From positions 876,283 through 940,282 of the forward strand of contig NZ_JBBOOK010000002.1 of NCBI RefSeq assembly GCF_038003045.1: a DNA stretch of 64,000 nt, read 5' to 3'. This document shows positions 17,257-26,711 of this stretch, one piece after another. The position numbers were made by a program, and so were the translations under genes. Source of the DNA: Sporosarcina sp. FSL W7-1349. Its GTDB lineage: Bacteria; Bacillota; Bacilli; Bacillales_A; Planococcaceae. Each line of letters begins with the position of its first letter. Position 1 is the stretch's first letter. The notes beneath the pieces were generated by a model. It did no database searches and had not been told where the DNA came from. It saw only the letters and a list, made by a program, of their open reading frames with translations.

Positions 17257-17967
17257 TTACTCCTGTTCCGGATCACGCAGGTAGTAACCTACCCCACGCC
17301 GCGTCACAATCCATGCCGGATGGCTCGGAGTATCTTCGATCTTCTCCCGTAAACGGCGGATGGTGACATCGACAGTACGGACATCGCCAAAATAATCATA
17401 GCCCCAGACCGTTTGCAGTAAATGTTCACGTGTCATCACTTGACCGATATGCTTGGCCAAATAATGAAGCAGTTCGAATTCCCGGTGTGTCAATTCGATC
17501 GTCTCATCCCGCTTTAGCACGAGGTAAGCATCCGGCTGGATAACCAGATTCCCGACCGTGATTTCATTCGTCGACTCCCCTTGCTCTTCCTGAACCACTT
17601 TCATATGGCGCCGCAGATTCGCTTTCACCCGCGCAATCAGTTCCCGTGTGCCGAATGGCTTCGTCACGTAATCGTCCGCACCGAGTTCTAACCCTAGCAC
17701 TTTATCGATTTCGGAATCTTTGGCAGTCAACATGATAATCGGAAAATCGTATTTTTTACGTACTTCCCGACAGACTTCCATTCCGTCGCGTTTTGGAAGC
17801 ATGATATCCAAGAGCATCAGGTCAGGCTTTACTTCCTCGACCTGTTCCAACGCTTGCTCCCCGTCATATGCACAATATACATTGAATCCCTCTTTTTTCA
17901 GATTGAATTCAAGTATATCGGCAATCGGTTTCTCATCGTCTACAACTAATATCGTTTTGTCTTGCAT
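17257..17967 (-). CDS. walR: response regulator WalR
   Basis: A 236-residue OmpR-family regulator of cell-wall hydrolase genes. The receiver has [16 protein letters not shown], phospho-Asp in [13 protein letters not shown], Thr in MLTAKDSE and Lys in [10 protein letters not shown]. The winged helix ends in [34 protein letters not shown]. The ATG at 17967 is chosen over an in-frame GTG at 17973 because GGGAAG lies five bases before it. It is the first gene of the wal operon; the promoter should lie within 17.97-18.17 kb. Confidence 0.97.
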   Translation of the reverse strand: MQDKTILVVDDEKPIADILEFNLKKEGFNVYCAYDGEQALEQVEEVKPDLMLLDIMLPKRDGMEVCREVRKKYDFPIIMLTAKDSEIDKVLGLELGADDYVTKPFGTRELIARVKANLRRHMKVVQEEQGESTNEITVGNLVIQPDAYLVLKRDETIELTHREFELLHYLAKHIGQVMTREHLLQTVWGYDYFGDVRTVDVTIRRLREKIEDTPSHPAWIVTRRGVGYYLRDPEQE

Positions 17968-18087
17968 ATCCACTTCCCTTTCTCGCCATTTTGCGTCTAT
18001 TTTCTATGAGATTAGATGTTGTGGTCATCCTTTAACTCTATCACTGTTTGTGCTGTTTCGCACGTGCTATCAAGACTTTTCGATGCT

Positions 18088-18101
18088 ATTTCCCGGGCAA
18101 T
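18088..18101. promoter_or_regulatory. candidate Noc-binding site
   Basis: ATTTCCCGGGCAAT differs at one of 14 positions from the Noc consensus ATTTCCCGGGAAAT. It lies upstream of walR, in a genome with a noc gene at 45-46 kb. Confidence 0.4.
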
Positions 18102-18171
18102 ATTTCCCGTTTTTTGTCGAATAGTTCGCAAACGGGATGAAGGGCATAGGCTAAGACACATATCGGGGGGA

Positions 18172-18205
18172 TAAAAAATAGGGACCGTCCTTTTTGGACA
18201 GCCCC
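18172..18205 (-). terminator. Rho-independent terminator after the M23 peptidase gene
   Basis: A 10-bp stem (18181-18190 with 18196-18205) including G-U pairs, with a 5-nt loop, then TATTTTTTA on the minus strand, just after the stop at 18212. Confidence 0.85.
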
Positions 18206-18211
18206 CGCATT

Positions 18212-19654
18212 TTATTTCAAAACACTCATTGGATTGATGTTTTCTCCGTTTTTCAATACTTCGAAATGGAGATGGACGCCGGTGGATCGGCCCGTGGAAC
18301 CCATGACGCCGATTTTCGCGCCTTGTGCCACGGTTTGTCCGACACTAACATCAATGGAAGACAAATGTGCATATAACGTTTCATAGCCATTTTTGTGGCT
18401 GACAATAATACGGTTTCCGTATGCACCGCTTGGACCCGCAGCAGTGACGACACCATTATCGGCAGCTTTGATCGTCCGGTTGGAAGGGCGGGCAATATCG
18501 ATTCCGAGATGCGTCCGACCCCAGCGTGATCCCATATGGCTTGAGATATAACCACCGACTGCCGGCCATACGAACGAACCTGTCCCTCGCGAGGCGATCA
18601 CTTTCGTGCCGACGACCAGCACTTTATCCGTCGGTTCTGCGGTGACTGTCTCTTCTTGGATGGAGCGCCCAACCACTTCGCCGTTTTGCTTGCGAATCAA
18701 TTCGGTGACGACTTTCTCTCCGTCAACGCCTTTTTGCGTTACTTTCTTTTCCCCTTTTAATAGGGTTTTGTCCTGCTCTTTTATTGTTTTAAAGGGGATC
18801 GGCTCTTTCCGTTTTGATTCGAAATGAGCTTCCACTTCAACGAACGGCTCAAACTTCGTAACATTCAACTCATCACCCAGCTGCAGAACGGTATCCGCCT
18901 TGTAGTCCGGATTCAATTCCAATAGCTGTTTGGTCGTCATGTCATGAGCTGCCGCTATTTTTCCTAGGACATCGCCTGGTTGAACGACATATTTCTTATT
19001 TTCCAATGTCCCTTTGTTCAATAGCTGAACGGCCTTTTTCACATTCAACACATCTTCCGGTGCGGCTTGTCCTTCGTCCGCCTGGATGTCGCTGCTCATC
19101 ATAATATCCGCAACGCGTGTTTCATTCTCTTTCAAAGGGGGTAAAGGTTCATTGTACGCTTGGCGTTTCTCGAATGCGTTGAGTTCCTTTTCTGTGACAG
19201 TTTGCAATTTCAGATCTCGGATCACATTTCGGTATGCATCCATGTCTTTTACATAGAGAGCTGGTTCTCCGTCAACGAGAATGCCAACCGCTTCCGCTTC
19301 GACAGCCATTTTTTCCTGTAAGGTATCCAGGACTGTATCGTCTTCGGAGCCGGTTTCAAATACTTTTTCCGGAATAACCGATAGATCTGCTACTTTCAAT
19401 TGCAGGTCTTCATATTGTGTAGCAGCTTCTTCTAGTTTCTGTTCTTTCAATTGTTCAATCTTCTCTTTATCTGAAATCTTGCCTATGTATTCATCATTGG
19501 TATAGACATGATAGACTGTTGCCAGGTTGTCTTTCTCCGGTTCGTTGGCAAACCCTACGTTCAATCCAATCCCCGTTAACAATACAGCGATAAGTATGAA
19601 TTTTGGAAATGCCTTTGCTATCCTATTTCCTTTTCGGACTTCCTTGGAAAACAT
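18212..19654 (-). CDS. M23 peptidoglycan endopeptidase with LysM and G5 domains
   Basis: A 480-residue secreted cell-wall hydrolase. After a basic start comes a hydrophobic export segment (about 17-36). A LysM motif (YVVQPGDVLGKIAAAHDMTTKQLLELN, about 220-265), a G5 domain (about 270-350) and a C-terminal M23 domain follow. The M23 zinc ligands are visible in HLGIDIA and in HLHFE near the end, with LYAHLS between. It cuts peptide bridges in peptidoglycan. Lying just upstream of walR, it may belong to the WalR regulon, which controls such hydrolases; a possible WalR site lies at 19833-19849. It has its own terminator, so it is probably not cotranscribed with walR. Confidence 0.9.
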   Translation of the reverse strand: MFSKEVRKGNRIAKAFPKFILIAVLLTGIGLNVGFANEPEKDNLATVYHVYTNDEYIGKISDKEKIEQLKEQKLEEAATQYEDLQLKVADLSVIPEKVFETGSEDDTVLDTLQEKMAVEAEAVGILVDGEPALYVKDMDAYRNVIRDLKLQTVTEKELNAFEKRQAYNEPLPPLKENETRVADIMMSSDIQADEGQAAPEDVLNVKKAVQLLNKGTLENKKYVVQPGDVLGKIAAAHDMTTKQLLELNPDYKADTVLQLGDELNVTKFEPFVEVEAHFESKRKEPIPFKTIKEQDKTLLKGEKKVTQKGVDGEKVVTELIRKQNGEVVGRSIQEETVTAEPTDKVLVVGTKVIASRGTGSFVWPAVGGYISSHMGSRWGRTHLGIDIARPSNRTIKAADNGVVTAAGPSGAYGNRIIVSHKNGYETLYAHLSSIDVSVGQTVAQGAKIGVMGSTGRSTGVHLHFEVLKNGENINPMSVLK

Positions 19655-20138
19655 GGATCCTCCGTACTCCTTCCATTGTTCAACCGATCTGTAACACCCT
19701 GCCGTCAGCTCATCTGACCGGGTACTTTCTATACAACTCGTTCTGTTGTAAATCCAATTACATCGGTATATCTTTTTTCACACTTCTCCAATCTATCATA
19801 GTTAGCAAGACACTTGGGCAAAACAACCATTTTGTAATGCAATTGTATCATTGCATCCAATTTTTAATAGTTTATACCATATAATTGGTTTTTTCGCAGG
19901 ATAAATAGCATGAGAATTCTTTGTTATTCTTTATTTTTGTGGATAGGATAGGGAAAAAGGTGAGAGGGCACCCTTCTATAGGAACTTCGTGGCCCTGTTA
20001 TAAGCGATTGAAGGGGGATTATATTATAAGTGTTTGAGGTTTTTACGGCCTTCACGACAAAAGACAAGGACTGCCCGATTTCGACAGTCCCCATTCCGTC
20101 AGCAGTTTCTTGACCGATTTGAAATCCTAAAATAAAAT
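19655..20138. other. gene-free stretch upstream of the M23 peptidase gene
   Basis: Should hold the promoter of the M23 gene. It contains a candidate WalR site (19833-19849) and, at its right end, a weak hairpin GGACTG/CAGTCC (20068-20090) that may end the hydrolase transcript. A 72-codon minus-strand frame (19924-20142) overlaps the hydrolase stop but has no recognisable features. Confidence 0.5.
19833..19849 (+). promoter_or_regulatory. candidate WalR-binding site
   Basis: TGTAAT-N5-TGTATC matches the WalR direct repeat TGTWAH-N5-TGTWAH at 11 of 12 fixed positions, about 180 bp upstream of a cell-wall hydrolase gene. The orientation is opposite to that gene. Confidence 0.35.
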
Positions 20139-21053
20139 TCAACTAACAAACGTTTTTTCTGTTAATCTTCTATCAACAAACTCTTTCACAGTGGAGATGA
20201 ATAGTTCGTATTCATCACTCATAACCATGTGACTACTCTGCTCAAAGAACACTAACTCATTATCGGGGAGTTTTTCTGCCATCTCCTCCGCCTCTTGGAC
20301 AGGAGCAATCCAATCATGGCGACCCGAAATGATTAGTGTTGGAGAAGTTACCTTCTGTAATTGATCAGTGACATCGTAACTCCTCAAAAATCCTCCCTCC
20401 CGGAATCCTTCGTTTGCCGCCTGATAATTAACTTTGCATCTGGCCATGGCATCTTGCATCATCCGGATTTCTTCTTGAGTTGGGGGCGGAGCTGTTTTAA
20501 TGGCGTGCGAATAAAGGGAACCAGTCTCTTCCAAGTACTTAAAGTATTCGTCGTTCGATTCGAATTTACCACCCAAAGCCTTCTCCGCAATACTTTTCTG
20601 CTGTTCGGTCCCTTTTTCCTCCAGTATTTTATAGGATCGCTCTAGGAAACGGTGGCTTGAAGATGTGGTTATAAGGACCAAGCCTGCTATTCGCTCAGGA
20701 TATTTTACGGCATAGCTTAAAGCTGTGATTCCTCCGTATGATTGTCCTAAAATCACGATTTTTTCCAAGCCTAGATGTTCCCGTAGCGCTTCCACGTCTT
20801 TCACGTTATTTTCCAGCGTATACGTCGATTGGGGCCCTTCATCCGAAAAGCCGCTTCCACGATTGTCGATATAGACGAGCTGCATCATCTCAGATAGAGG
20901 TGTCAAATAAGGCTTGTATAAGGTATGATCCCCACCCGGACCTCCGTGTAGCACAAAACAAACAGGCTTTTGCCTCATAATAGGTCCATCGGGTACACTG
21001 CCCATCCCTTCGACATCAAAATAGATTCTTGTACCATTGATCTTTGCGTACAT
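20139..21053 (-). CDS. alpha/beta hydrolase, proline iminopeptidase-like (S33)
   Basis: A 304-residue cytoplasmic hydrolase. It has the S33 oxyanion motif HGGPGGDH, the sequence YIDNRGSGFSDEG typical of prolyl iminopeptidases, the nucleophile elbow GQSYGG, an Asp candidate in ISGRHDWIAP and the catalytic His in EQSSHMVM. The family removes N-terminal proline or hydrolyses small amides and esters. It is the last gene of the catabolic cluster, about 20 bp after the second M20 gene. Its substrate in this pathway is unknown. Confidence 0.8.
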   Translation of the reverse strand: MYAKINGTRIYFDVEGMGSVPDGPIMRQKPVCFVLHGGPGGDHTLYKPYLTPLSEMMQLVYIDNRGSGFSDEGPQSTYTLENNVKDVEALREHLGLEKIVILGQSYGGITALSYAVKYPERIAGLVLITTSSSHRFLERSYKILEEKGTEQQKSIAEKALGGKFESNDEYFKYLEETGSLYSHAIKTAPPPTQEEIRMMQDAMARCKVNYQAANEGFREGGFLRSYDVTDQLQKVTSPTLIISGRHDWIAPVQEAEEMAEKLPDNELVFFEQSSHMVMSDEYELFISTVKEFVDRRLTEKTFVS

Positions 21054-21074
21054 CTTCTACACCCCTTTTTGTAT

Positions 21075-22271
21075 TTAATTCACAAACGTCTGTTGTTGGC
21101 TAGATAGAATAATTGAGCAGAAACCTTTCGCGGCAATCGTCATCGCCCGTTCATCAAAATTGAATTTTTCATGATGGTGTGGAAATACATCGGATGGGTT
21201 TTCCATTTGAGCTCCTATGAAAAAGTATGATCCAGGAACTTGTTGAGTATAGTAAGAAAAGTCTTCACTCGGCATTATTGGCGGTGTTTCAAGTACTTCC
21301 TTTACTTCTGCAACATTTTCAAGGGATTCTTTTACAATTTTTGTTTCTTCACAATGGTTCCATAGTGAGTCATATCCTCTTTCATACGAAATTTCCGCTA
21401 TTGCATCATTCGCTTCCGCTACCGAGGAGGCGATTTTTTTCAGGCTCCTTTCTGCCATACTTCTTACTTCGGGGTCAAAGGAACGGACAGTTCCAGTTAG
21501 TTCGGCACTATCAGGAATTACGTTAGATGCTTCGCCTGCGTGAAAGGAGCCGATTGATACTACCAATTCTTTCAACGGATCAAGCCTGCGACTTGTAATT
21601 GTTTGGAGATTCATGGCGATTTGCGAGCCAATAATAATTGGATCTACTGTGTTATGTGGAGTAGCCCCGTGTCCGCCTTTTCCTTTTACCCGAATGGCAA
21701 AAGTATCAGCCGCCGCTTGTATATATCCTTCTCGGTAATACACGTTACCAAATGGCATTCCACTCATAAGATGACATCCAAACACGGCATCTACGCCATT
21801 AAGACATCCATCTTCAATCATGGGCTTTGCTCCCCCAGGAACTACTTCCTCCGCAAATTGATGAATAAATACAACATTACCCGGTAGACTATCACTATTC
21901 TTCGCAAGGGCTTTGGCCGTTGCCAACAATGCGGCTGTATGTCCATCATGACCACATGCATGCATAACACCTGGAACAGTAGACTTATAGGGCACGTCTG
22001 TTTTTTCCTGAATAGGAAGTGCATCAAAATCTGCCCTTAAAGCGATTGTTTTGCCAGGTAATCCCCCTTTCAAGATTCCTACAACCCCTCTTCCTCCAAC
22101 ATTTCGACGAACCTCCACACCCAACTCTTCCAAATAATCGGCAATTATTTTCGGTGTCCTTTCTTCTTGAAATGAGAGTTCAGGATGTCTATGTAGGTCT
22201 CTGCGAATTGTAATCATTTCTTCTTTCGTTTCATCAATCGCTTTATGAAGTTGTTTCAGGAGTTCTTTCAT
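21075..22271 (-). CDS. M20D amidohydrolase (hippurate/IAA-amino acid hydrolase type)
   Basis: A 398-residue metal-dependent amidohydrolase. Metal-ligand motifs are visible: MHACGHDGHTA, FAEEVVPGGA (catalytic Glu pair), and GCHLM, with the last ligand region FFIGA near 365. The start is IRRDLHRHPELSFQE, typical of the M20D branch that removes acyl or amino-acyl groups from amides. Within the cluster it may release glutamate or another amino acid from a gamma-glutamyl or N-acyl intermediate (inference). It is separated from the amidase by 128 bp containing a GC-rich stem-loop. Confidence 0.85.
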   Translation of the reverse strand: MKELLKQLHKAIDETKEEMITIRRDLHRHPELSFQEERTPKIIADYLEELGVEVRRNVGGRGVVGILKGGLPGKTIALRADFDALPIQEKTDVPYKSTVPGVMHACGHDGHTAALLATAKALAKNSDSLPGNVVFIHQFAEEVVPGGAKPMIEDGCLNGVDAVFGCHLMSGMPFGNVYYREGYIQAAADTFAIRVKGKGGHGATPHNTVDPIIIGSQIAMNLQTITSRRLDPLKELVVSIGSFHAGEASNVIPDSAELTGTVRSFDPEVRSMAERSLKKIASSVAEANDAIAEISYERGYDSLWNHCEETKIVKESLENVAEVKEVLETPPIMPSEDFSYYTQQVPGSYFFIGAQMENPSDVFPHHHEKFNFDERAMTIAAKGFCSIILSSQQQTFVN

Positions 22272-22317
22272 ACCTTTTCACCCTTTATACTTTTATCTCC
22301 AAATTGCTATTTGCTTG

Positions 22318-22346
22318 GTGCGCAGGCGCCCGGTTCCCGCACACCT
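22318..22346 (-). other. intercistronic GC-rich stem-loop
   Basis: On the minus strand a 10-bp stem GGTGTGCGGG/CCTGCGCACC with a 9-nt loop and no T-run. It lies between the amidase and the M20D gene and could stabilise or separate the two parts of the transcript. Confidence 0.4.
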
Positions 22347-22399
22347 ATTAAATTCATACTACTCCGCCAAATTGCAGTGCTCGAACACTGGTTTCATGT

Positions 22400-23812
22400 T
22401 TACCTTGGATCAATCGGTGTTGCTATGCTAGCATGTGCTTCAATAATTTCAGCTGCTTCAAATAGGGTATCCTCCCGGAATTTTCGACCGACAATCTGAA
22501 CACCCATAGGAAGGCCATCTTCAACAGATGTCGGAACTGAGATTGCAGGAACCCCAAAAAGTGCTACCGCAATCATCGGCCATTGTGCTACCACTACATG
22601 GCGCGTACGCTCTGTACTAATAATATCCGCATCTTGCTCAAATGCCTGTTCGGCGGAATTTGGAAGCAGTAATAATGGATACTTCTCAAGGAACTGTTGA
22701 AGTTGAACGATAAGTGCACCACGTTGCTGATAACCGCCGAGTATATCGGAAAGTTGTGGTGCTTCTCCCCACCATTCCTCGTTCACAGTGAACCAGTTCT
22801 TTGCTGATTGTTTTATCTCTTCATCACCAAATTGTTCAACCAACGGCATAGCTTGTCTAAAATCCTCCAAACAAAGCAAATGCCAAAGCTTAAAAGCCTC
22901 GTCGAAGAGGGGCAACTCTACCTCCTCCACAATATAACCTGCATCCGATAACCGATCTGCAGCTTCATCCAAAGCTTTATTAACTGCGGAAGTTGGTGTT
23001 GCTATGCCGACATCCCTCAATAATCCTACACGGATAGGGCGGGGCAGCGGCTTACCGATTAAAGGAGCTGGTACAAAAGCCGGATCACCCGGATCAAACC
23101 TACTCATACTTGCAAGGGCTAAACGAAGGTCACCCACTGTTCTAGCTATTGGCCCTTGGACACCCATACTTTGGATGGACAGGCTGTAACCCAGACTGGA
23201 CCAACTGGGTACACGTCCCACAGTAGGGCGGATAGTTGTCACTCCACACGCATAAGCGGGATAACGAAGAGAACCTGCTAAATCATTCCCATGTGCGATA
23301 GGTGTCATGCCAGTGGCTACCGAGGCGGCAGCCCCGCCGCTGGACCCTCCAGGTGTTCGCGAATTGTTCCAAGGATTGAGGGTTTTGCCATGTAGTTCAT
23401 TATTTGTAAACCATCTGAACGAAAAAGAAGGTGTATTGCTTCGACCCACAAAAATAGCTCCAGCCTTCCGAAGATTTGCGACCTGCGGACTATCCGTTCC
23501 AACAACATTATCCTTAAAAGCTGGAAGCCCTTCCGTTGTTGCGTGACCAGCTTCGTCGGTATTTACCTTAATTGAAACTGGTACTCCATGTAAGGAACCA
23601 AGAGGTTTTCCTGCGCTTATCGCCCGGTCAGCAGCATCCGCGCTTGCTAGGGCTTCATCTGAAGAAACTTCCACAAGCGCGTTTACTTTTGGGTTAACTT
23701 CTTCAATACGATTTAAACAACTTAAAGTAACCTCCCGGGAGGATACCTTCTTTGTTCTAATTGCCTCGGCAAGTTCTACAGCTGTCCACTTCCATAGTTT
23801 GTCACTCCCCAA
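22400..23812 (-). CDS. amidase-signature family amidase
   Basis: A 470-residue amidase that hydrolyses a carboxamide bond with a Ser-cisSer-Lys triad. Lys82 lies in VPVSIKVNTDE, the cis-Ser in the motif GGSSGG (155-160), and the nucleophile Ser in GNDLAGSLRYPA (about 181). The usual GG before the nucleophile is AG here. The length is normal for the family. It sits between the APC permease and an M20D hydrolase, so it probably processes an amide made or imported by the cluster. The exact substrate is unknown. Confidence 0.88.
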   Translation of the reverse strand: MGSDKLWKWTAVELAEAIRTKKVSSREVTLSCLNRIEEVNPKVNALVEVSSDEALASADAADRAISAGKPLGSLHGVPVSIKVNTDEAGHATTEGLPAFKDNVVGTDSPQVANLRKAGAIFVGRSNTPSFSFRWFTNNELHGKTLNPWNNSRTPGGSSGGAAASVATGMTPIAHGNDLAGSLRYPAYACGVTTIRPTVGRVPSWSSLGYSLSIQSMGVQGPIARTVGDLRLALASMSRFDPGDPAFVPAPLIGKPLPRPIRVGLLRDVGIATPTSAVNKALDEAADRLSDAGYIVEEVELPLFDEAFKLWHLLCLEDFRQAMPLVEQFGDEEIKQSAKNWFTVNEEWWGEAPQLSDILGGYQQRGALIVQLQQFLEKYPLLLLPNSAEQAFEQDADIISTERTRHVVVAQWPMIAVALFGVPAISVPTSVEDGLPMGVQIVGRKFREDTLFEAAEIIEAHASIATPIDPR

Positions 23813-23833
23813 TGAAATCCCTCCATTATATGT

Positions 23834-25237
23834 TTATAAACCCTTCATAGTGGTTGGCACTTCTTTGTATCCTTTTGATTTTATAAATCCAATGACAACT
23901 CCGATGAACAGCCAACTGAAACCTACAATATATGTCGGTGTTCCTAGACCGCTCCAAACGTATGTTAAAATACTTAAACCGACTAAAGGCATCACTAAAT
24001 ATTTAAAAGTGCCCTTTACATCTCTTCTCTTCTTTTTGATAAAGAAGTAAACAAATACTGTTAGATTCAGCATCATGAAGGATGTAAGAGCCCCAAAGTT
24101 CACTAGCTTCAGAACTTCCTCAACCGAACCAAATAAAGCGATGATGATTGTAATAATCCCGACAAAGATAGTTGCATTGAATGGAGTTTTGTATTTGGGA
24201 TGTACTTTTGACAATACGCCCGAAAATGGAATGACCTTATCACGACTCATCGAATAGAGAACCCTTGAAATAGCAGACTGTACAACAAGTGCATTGGCAA
24301 TACCAACTGCGAAAACACCAACAATAAGGAAAAGATAATATAAAAAGTTGCCGCCTATTTCTCTCGCAATATCAAAAAACGCCATATCAACATCTAGATC
24401 TTCAAAGTTAGGGTGTGCCAATGACGCCATGTAAGTCTGTGCCATAAATATTATCCCTATGATCAGTAACGCAAGGATGGTTGCCCGACCAATATTTCTA
24501 GATGGATTCTTAGCTTCTTCCGAAAGTGTACTGATTACATCAAATCCCAAAAACCCGAACACAGCAATCGAGGTGGCCGTAGCTATAAAGCCTAAATCGA
24601 TTACATCGGCTTGGAAGATTGGAGCTAAAGAGAATCCTCCCATTCCATTTCCATCAATGAAGACAAACTTAATCGCAAAAACGATAAATAACAAAACGGC
24701 AATCATCTCGAATACCAAGAATATTGAATTCGTTTTAGCGGCCAGTGTGATTCCCCTAGCGTTAATGAATGTATTGATTGCAACGAATGTAATCACCCAT
24801 AGGAAAACGGGAATGGCTGGCACAATGCTATTCATCCATATACTTGCAAATAGCGTAAGCAAGGAGGGAACTAACAGATAATCTATGACAATTAACCATC
24901 CCGTTAAAAAGCCTAAATGGGGATTCAACCCACGCTGAACATAAGAATAGGTTGAACCCGAGATTTGAAATTCTTGACTCATGGAACGATAACTAAACGC
25001 TGTAAACATCATAGTTATAATCCCAACCAAATAAACTAACGGAACCATTCCAAGGCTTCCTTTTGCTATTGTGCCATATACTTGAATGGGTGCTATCGGA
25101 AGCATCGTTATGAGACCGTATATGATCAAATCCTTAAGACTTAATGCACGATTTAGTTCTTGTTTATATCCTGTATCTTGGTTTAATTCTTGTTGAGCAT
25201 ATGATTCCACCTTTACACTTGTATCTTGTACTTGCAT
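23834..25237 (-). CDS. APC-superfamily amino acid/amine permease
   Basis: A 467-residue integral membrane transporter with about 12 hydrophobic helices. The helix-1 region GLITMLPIAPIQVYGTIA, preceded by the charged RALSLKDLIIYG, and the internal FGFLGFDVISTLSEEAKNPSRNIG are typical of the APC family, near the YfnA/PotE-like branch. It probably imports the amine, amino alcohol or amino acid that the cluster degrades. It lies 22 bp downstream of the aldehyde dehydrogenase gene, in the same operon. Confidence 0.88.
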   Translation of the reverse strand: MQVQDTSVKVESYAQQELNQDTGYKQELNRALSLKDLIIYGLITMLPIAPIQVYGTIAKGSLGMVPLVYLVGIITMMFTAFSYRSMSQEFQISGSTYSYVQRGLNPHLGFLTGWLIVIDYLLVPSLLTLFASIWMNSIVPAIPVFLWVITFVAINTFINARGITLAAKTNSIFLVFEMIAVLLFIVFAIKFVFIDGNGMGGFSLAPIFQADVIDLGFIATATSIAVFGFLGFDVISTLSEEAKNPSRNIGRATILALLIIGIIFMAQTYMASLAHPNFEDLDVDMAFFDIAREIGGNFLYYLFLIVGVFAVGIANALVVQSAISRVLYSMSRDKVIPFSGVLSKVHPKYKTPFNATIFVGIITIIIALFGSVEEVLKLVNFGALTSFMMLNLTVFVYFFIKKKRRDVKGTFKYLVMPLVGLSILTYVWSGLGTPTYIVGFSWLFIGVVIGFIKSKGYKEVPTTMKGL

Positions 25238-25259
25238 ATTTTCATTTCACCTCTCCAGG

Positions 25260-26696
25260 TTATGTTGTTAAAGCTATATAACGTAATTCCAAATATTCCT
25301 CTAATCCTCTTCTTCCACCTACCCGACCAATGCCGCCTTCTTTTAGGCCGCCAAACGGGGCTTGTGGAAATGCCAAGGAGGTTTGATTAATACCTATACT
25401 TCCAAACTCGAGTTGGTTCATCATGACATTTACTTTTTGAAGATCCGAAGTAAAGACATAGGCCGCTAAAGCATTTGTAATGTTGTTGCACACTTCAAGA
25501 ATTTCTTCCTCGCTGCTAAAGCTGGAAACAGGCAACACAGGGCCAAACACTTCTTCTTGAGTGATGCTCATTTCTTGAGTTACATCATCTATTAATGTTG
25601 GTTCGAAGTAATAGCCTTCTGATGTTTCCGCCGTATCAGATTTATTACCACCAACAAGAATGGACGCCCCTTTTTCTTTCGCGTCTTTAACAATAGTCTC
25701 GACTCTTAAAATATAAGACTTGTCAATTAAGGGGCCAATCGTACCTTGAGGATTGGTATGAGTATTAAAAGAAAGCCCTTCCACTTTTTCTTTTAATAAT
25801 CTTACAACTTCCTCTTTTATAGACTCATGCGCATAAACAACGTTTATACCATTACAAACTTGCCCTGAGTTCTCGAATTTATTTGACATAATTTTAGCGA
25901 CAGCATCCTCAATATTTGCATCCTTACATACAATTGCTGGTGCATTACCACCCAGTTCAAGCGTTAATCTTTTAATTGAATTAGAAGCTTGTGCAGCAAT
26001 CTTTTTTCCCACTACCGTTGAACCCGTAAATGCAATTTTTTTGAGGCGCGGGTCGGCAACAATCCGTTGCCCAATTTCTTCTCCATTTCCCGTTACAATA
26101 TTTGCAACGCCCTTCGGGATACCCGTTTTATTAAGTAATTCAATTAATGCAAGTCCGATCATCGGCGTTTGATCTGCCGGCTTCAACACGAAAGTGCATC
26201 CTGCTGCTAGTGCGGGTGCCACCTTATTTGCCAATATAGCTGCCGGAACATTGGCAGGAGTGATCAAACCTACACATCCAACCGGTTTTTGTAAAACCAT
26301 TAATTGTTGGGTTTGTCCTATTGAAGGAAGAATCTCACCATATATTCTTTTACCTTCTTGGGCAAACCATCGAATGATAACACAAGTTCCCTTAATTTCA
26401 CCTATTGCTTCGCTTAAGGGTTTTCCTTGTTCCAATGATAATAACTCTGCTAATGATTGCTCCTGCTCCTCTATTAGATTTGCCCAACCTTCCAAATAAT
26501 TTGAGCGTTCTTCTCCCAATAGACTGGACCAATCGGGAAAGGCGGTTGTCGCTGCTTGTATCGCCTCTTCCACTGTCTCAAGATTTGCCAAGGGTACATA
26601 TCCGATCACTTCTTCGTTCCTCGGATTTAAAACAGCTATTGACTCGCTAATCTCTTTTTGCTTTCCATTTATCCATAGATAATCCCAATTTCTCAT
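25260..26696 (-). CDS. NAD(P)-dependent aldehyde dehydrogenase
   Basis: A 478-residue aldehyde dehydrogenase of the succinate-semialdehyde/gamma-glutamyl-aminobutyraldehyde type. It shows the catalytic Cys in FENSGQVCNGINVVYAHE, the general base in RLTLELGGNAPAIV, the cofactor motif FTGSTVVGKKIA and the conserved EEVFGPVLPV. ATG 26696 is chosen because GGAGG lies five bases upstream; a GTG 12 bp earlier would cover that RBS. The gene begins 16 bp after the ligase stop. It likely oxidises the aldehyde made by the SDR enzyme (inference). Confidence 0.9.
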   Translation of the reverse strand: MRNWDYLWINGKQKEISESIAVLNPRNEEVIGYVPLANLETVEEAIQAATTAFPDWSSLLGEERSNYLEGWANLIEEQEQSLAELLSLEQGKPLSEAIGEIKGTCVIIRWFAQEGKRIYGEILPSIGQTQQLMVLQKPVGCVGLITPANVPAAILANKVAPALAAGCTFVLKPADQTPMIGLALIELLNKTGIPKGVANIVTGNGEEIGQRIVADPRLKKIAFTGSTVVGKKIAAQASNSIKRLTLELGGNAPAIVCKDANIEDAVAKIMSNKFENSGQVCNGINVVYAHESIKEEVVRLLKEKVEGLSFNTHTNPQGTIGPLIDKSYILRVETIVKDAKEKGASILVGGNKSDTAETSEGYYFEPTLIDDVTQEMSITQEEVFGPVLPVSSFSSEEEILEVCNNITNALAAYVFTSDLQKVNVMMNQLEFGSIGINQTSLAFPQAPFGGLKEGGIGRVGGRRGLEEYLELRYIALTT

Positions 26697-26711
26697 AATA
26701 ACCTCCACTAT

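Noticed and set aside
19924..20142. 72-codon minus-strand frame after the alpha/beta hydrolase
   Set aside because: Overlaps the hydrolase stop, lacks recognisable composition and no family comes to mind.
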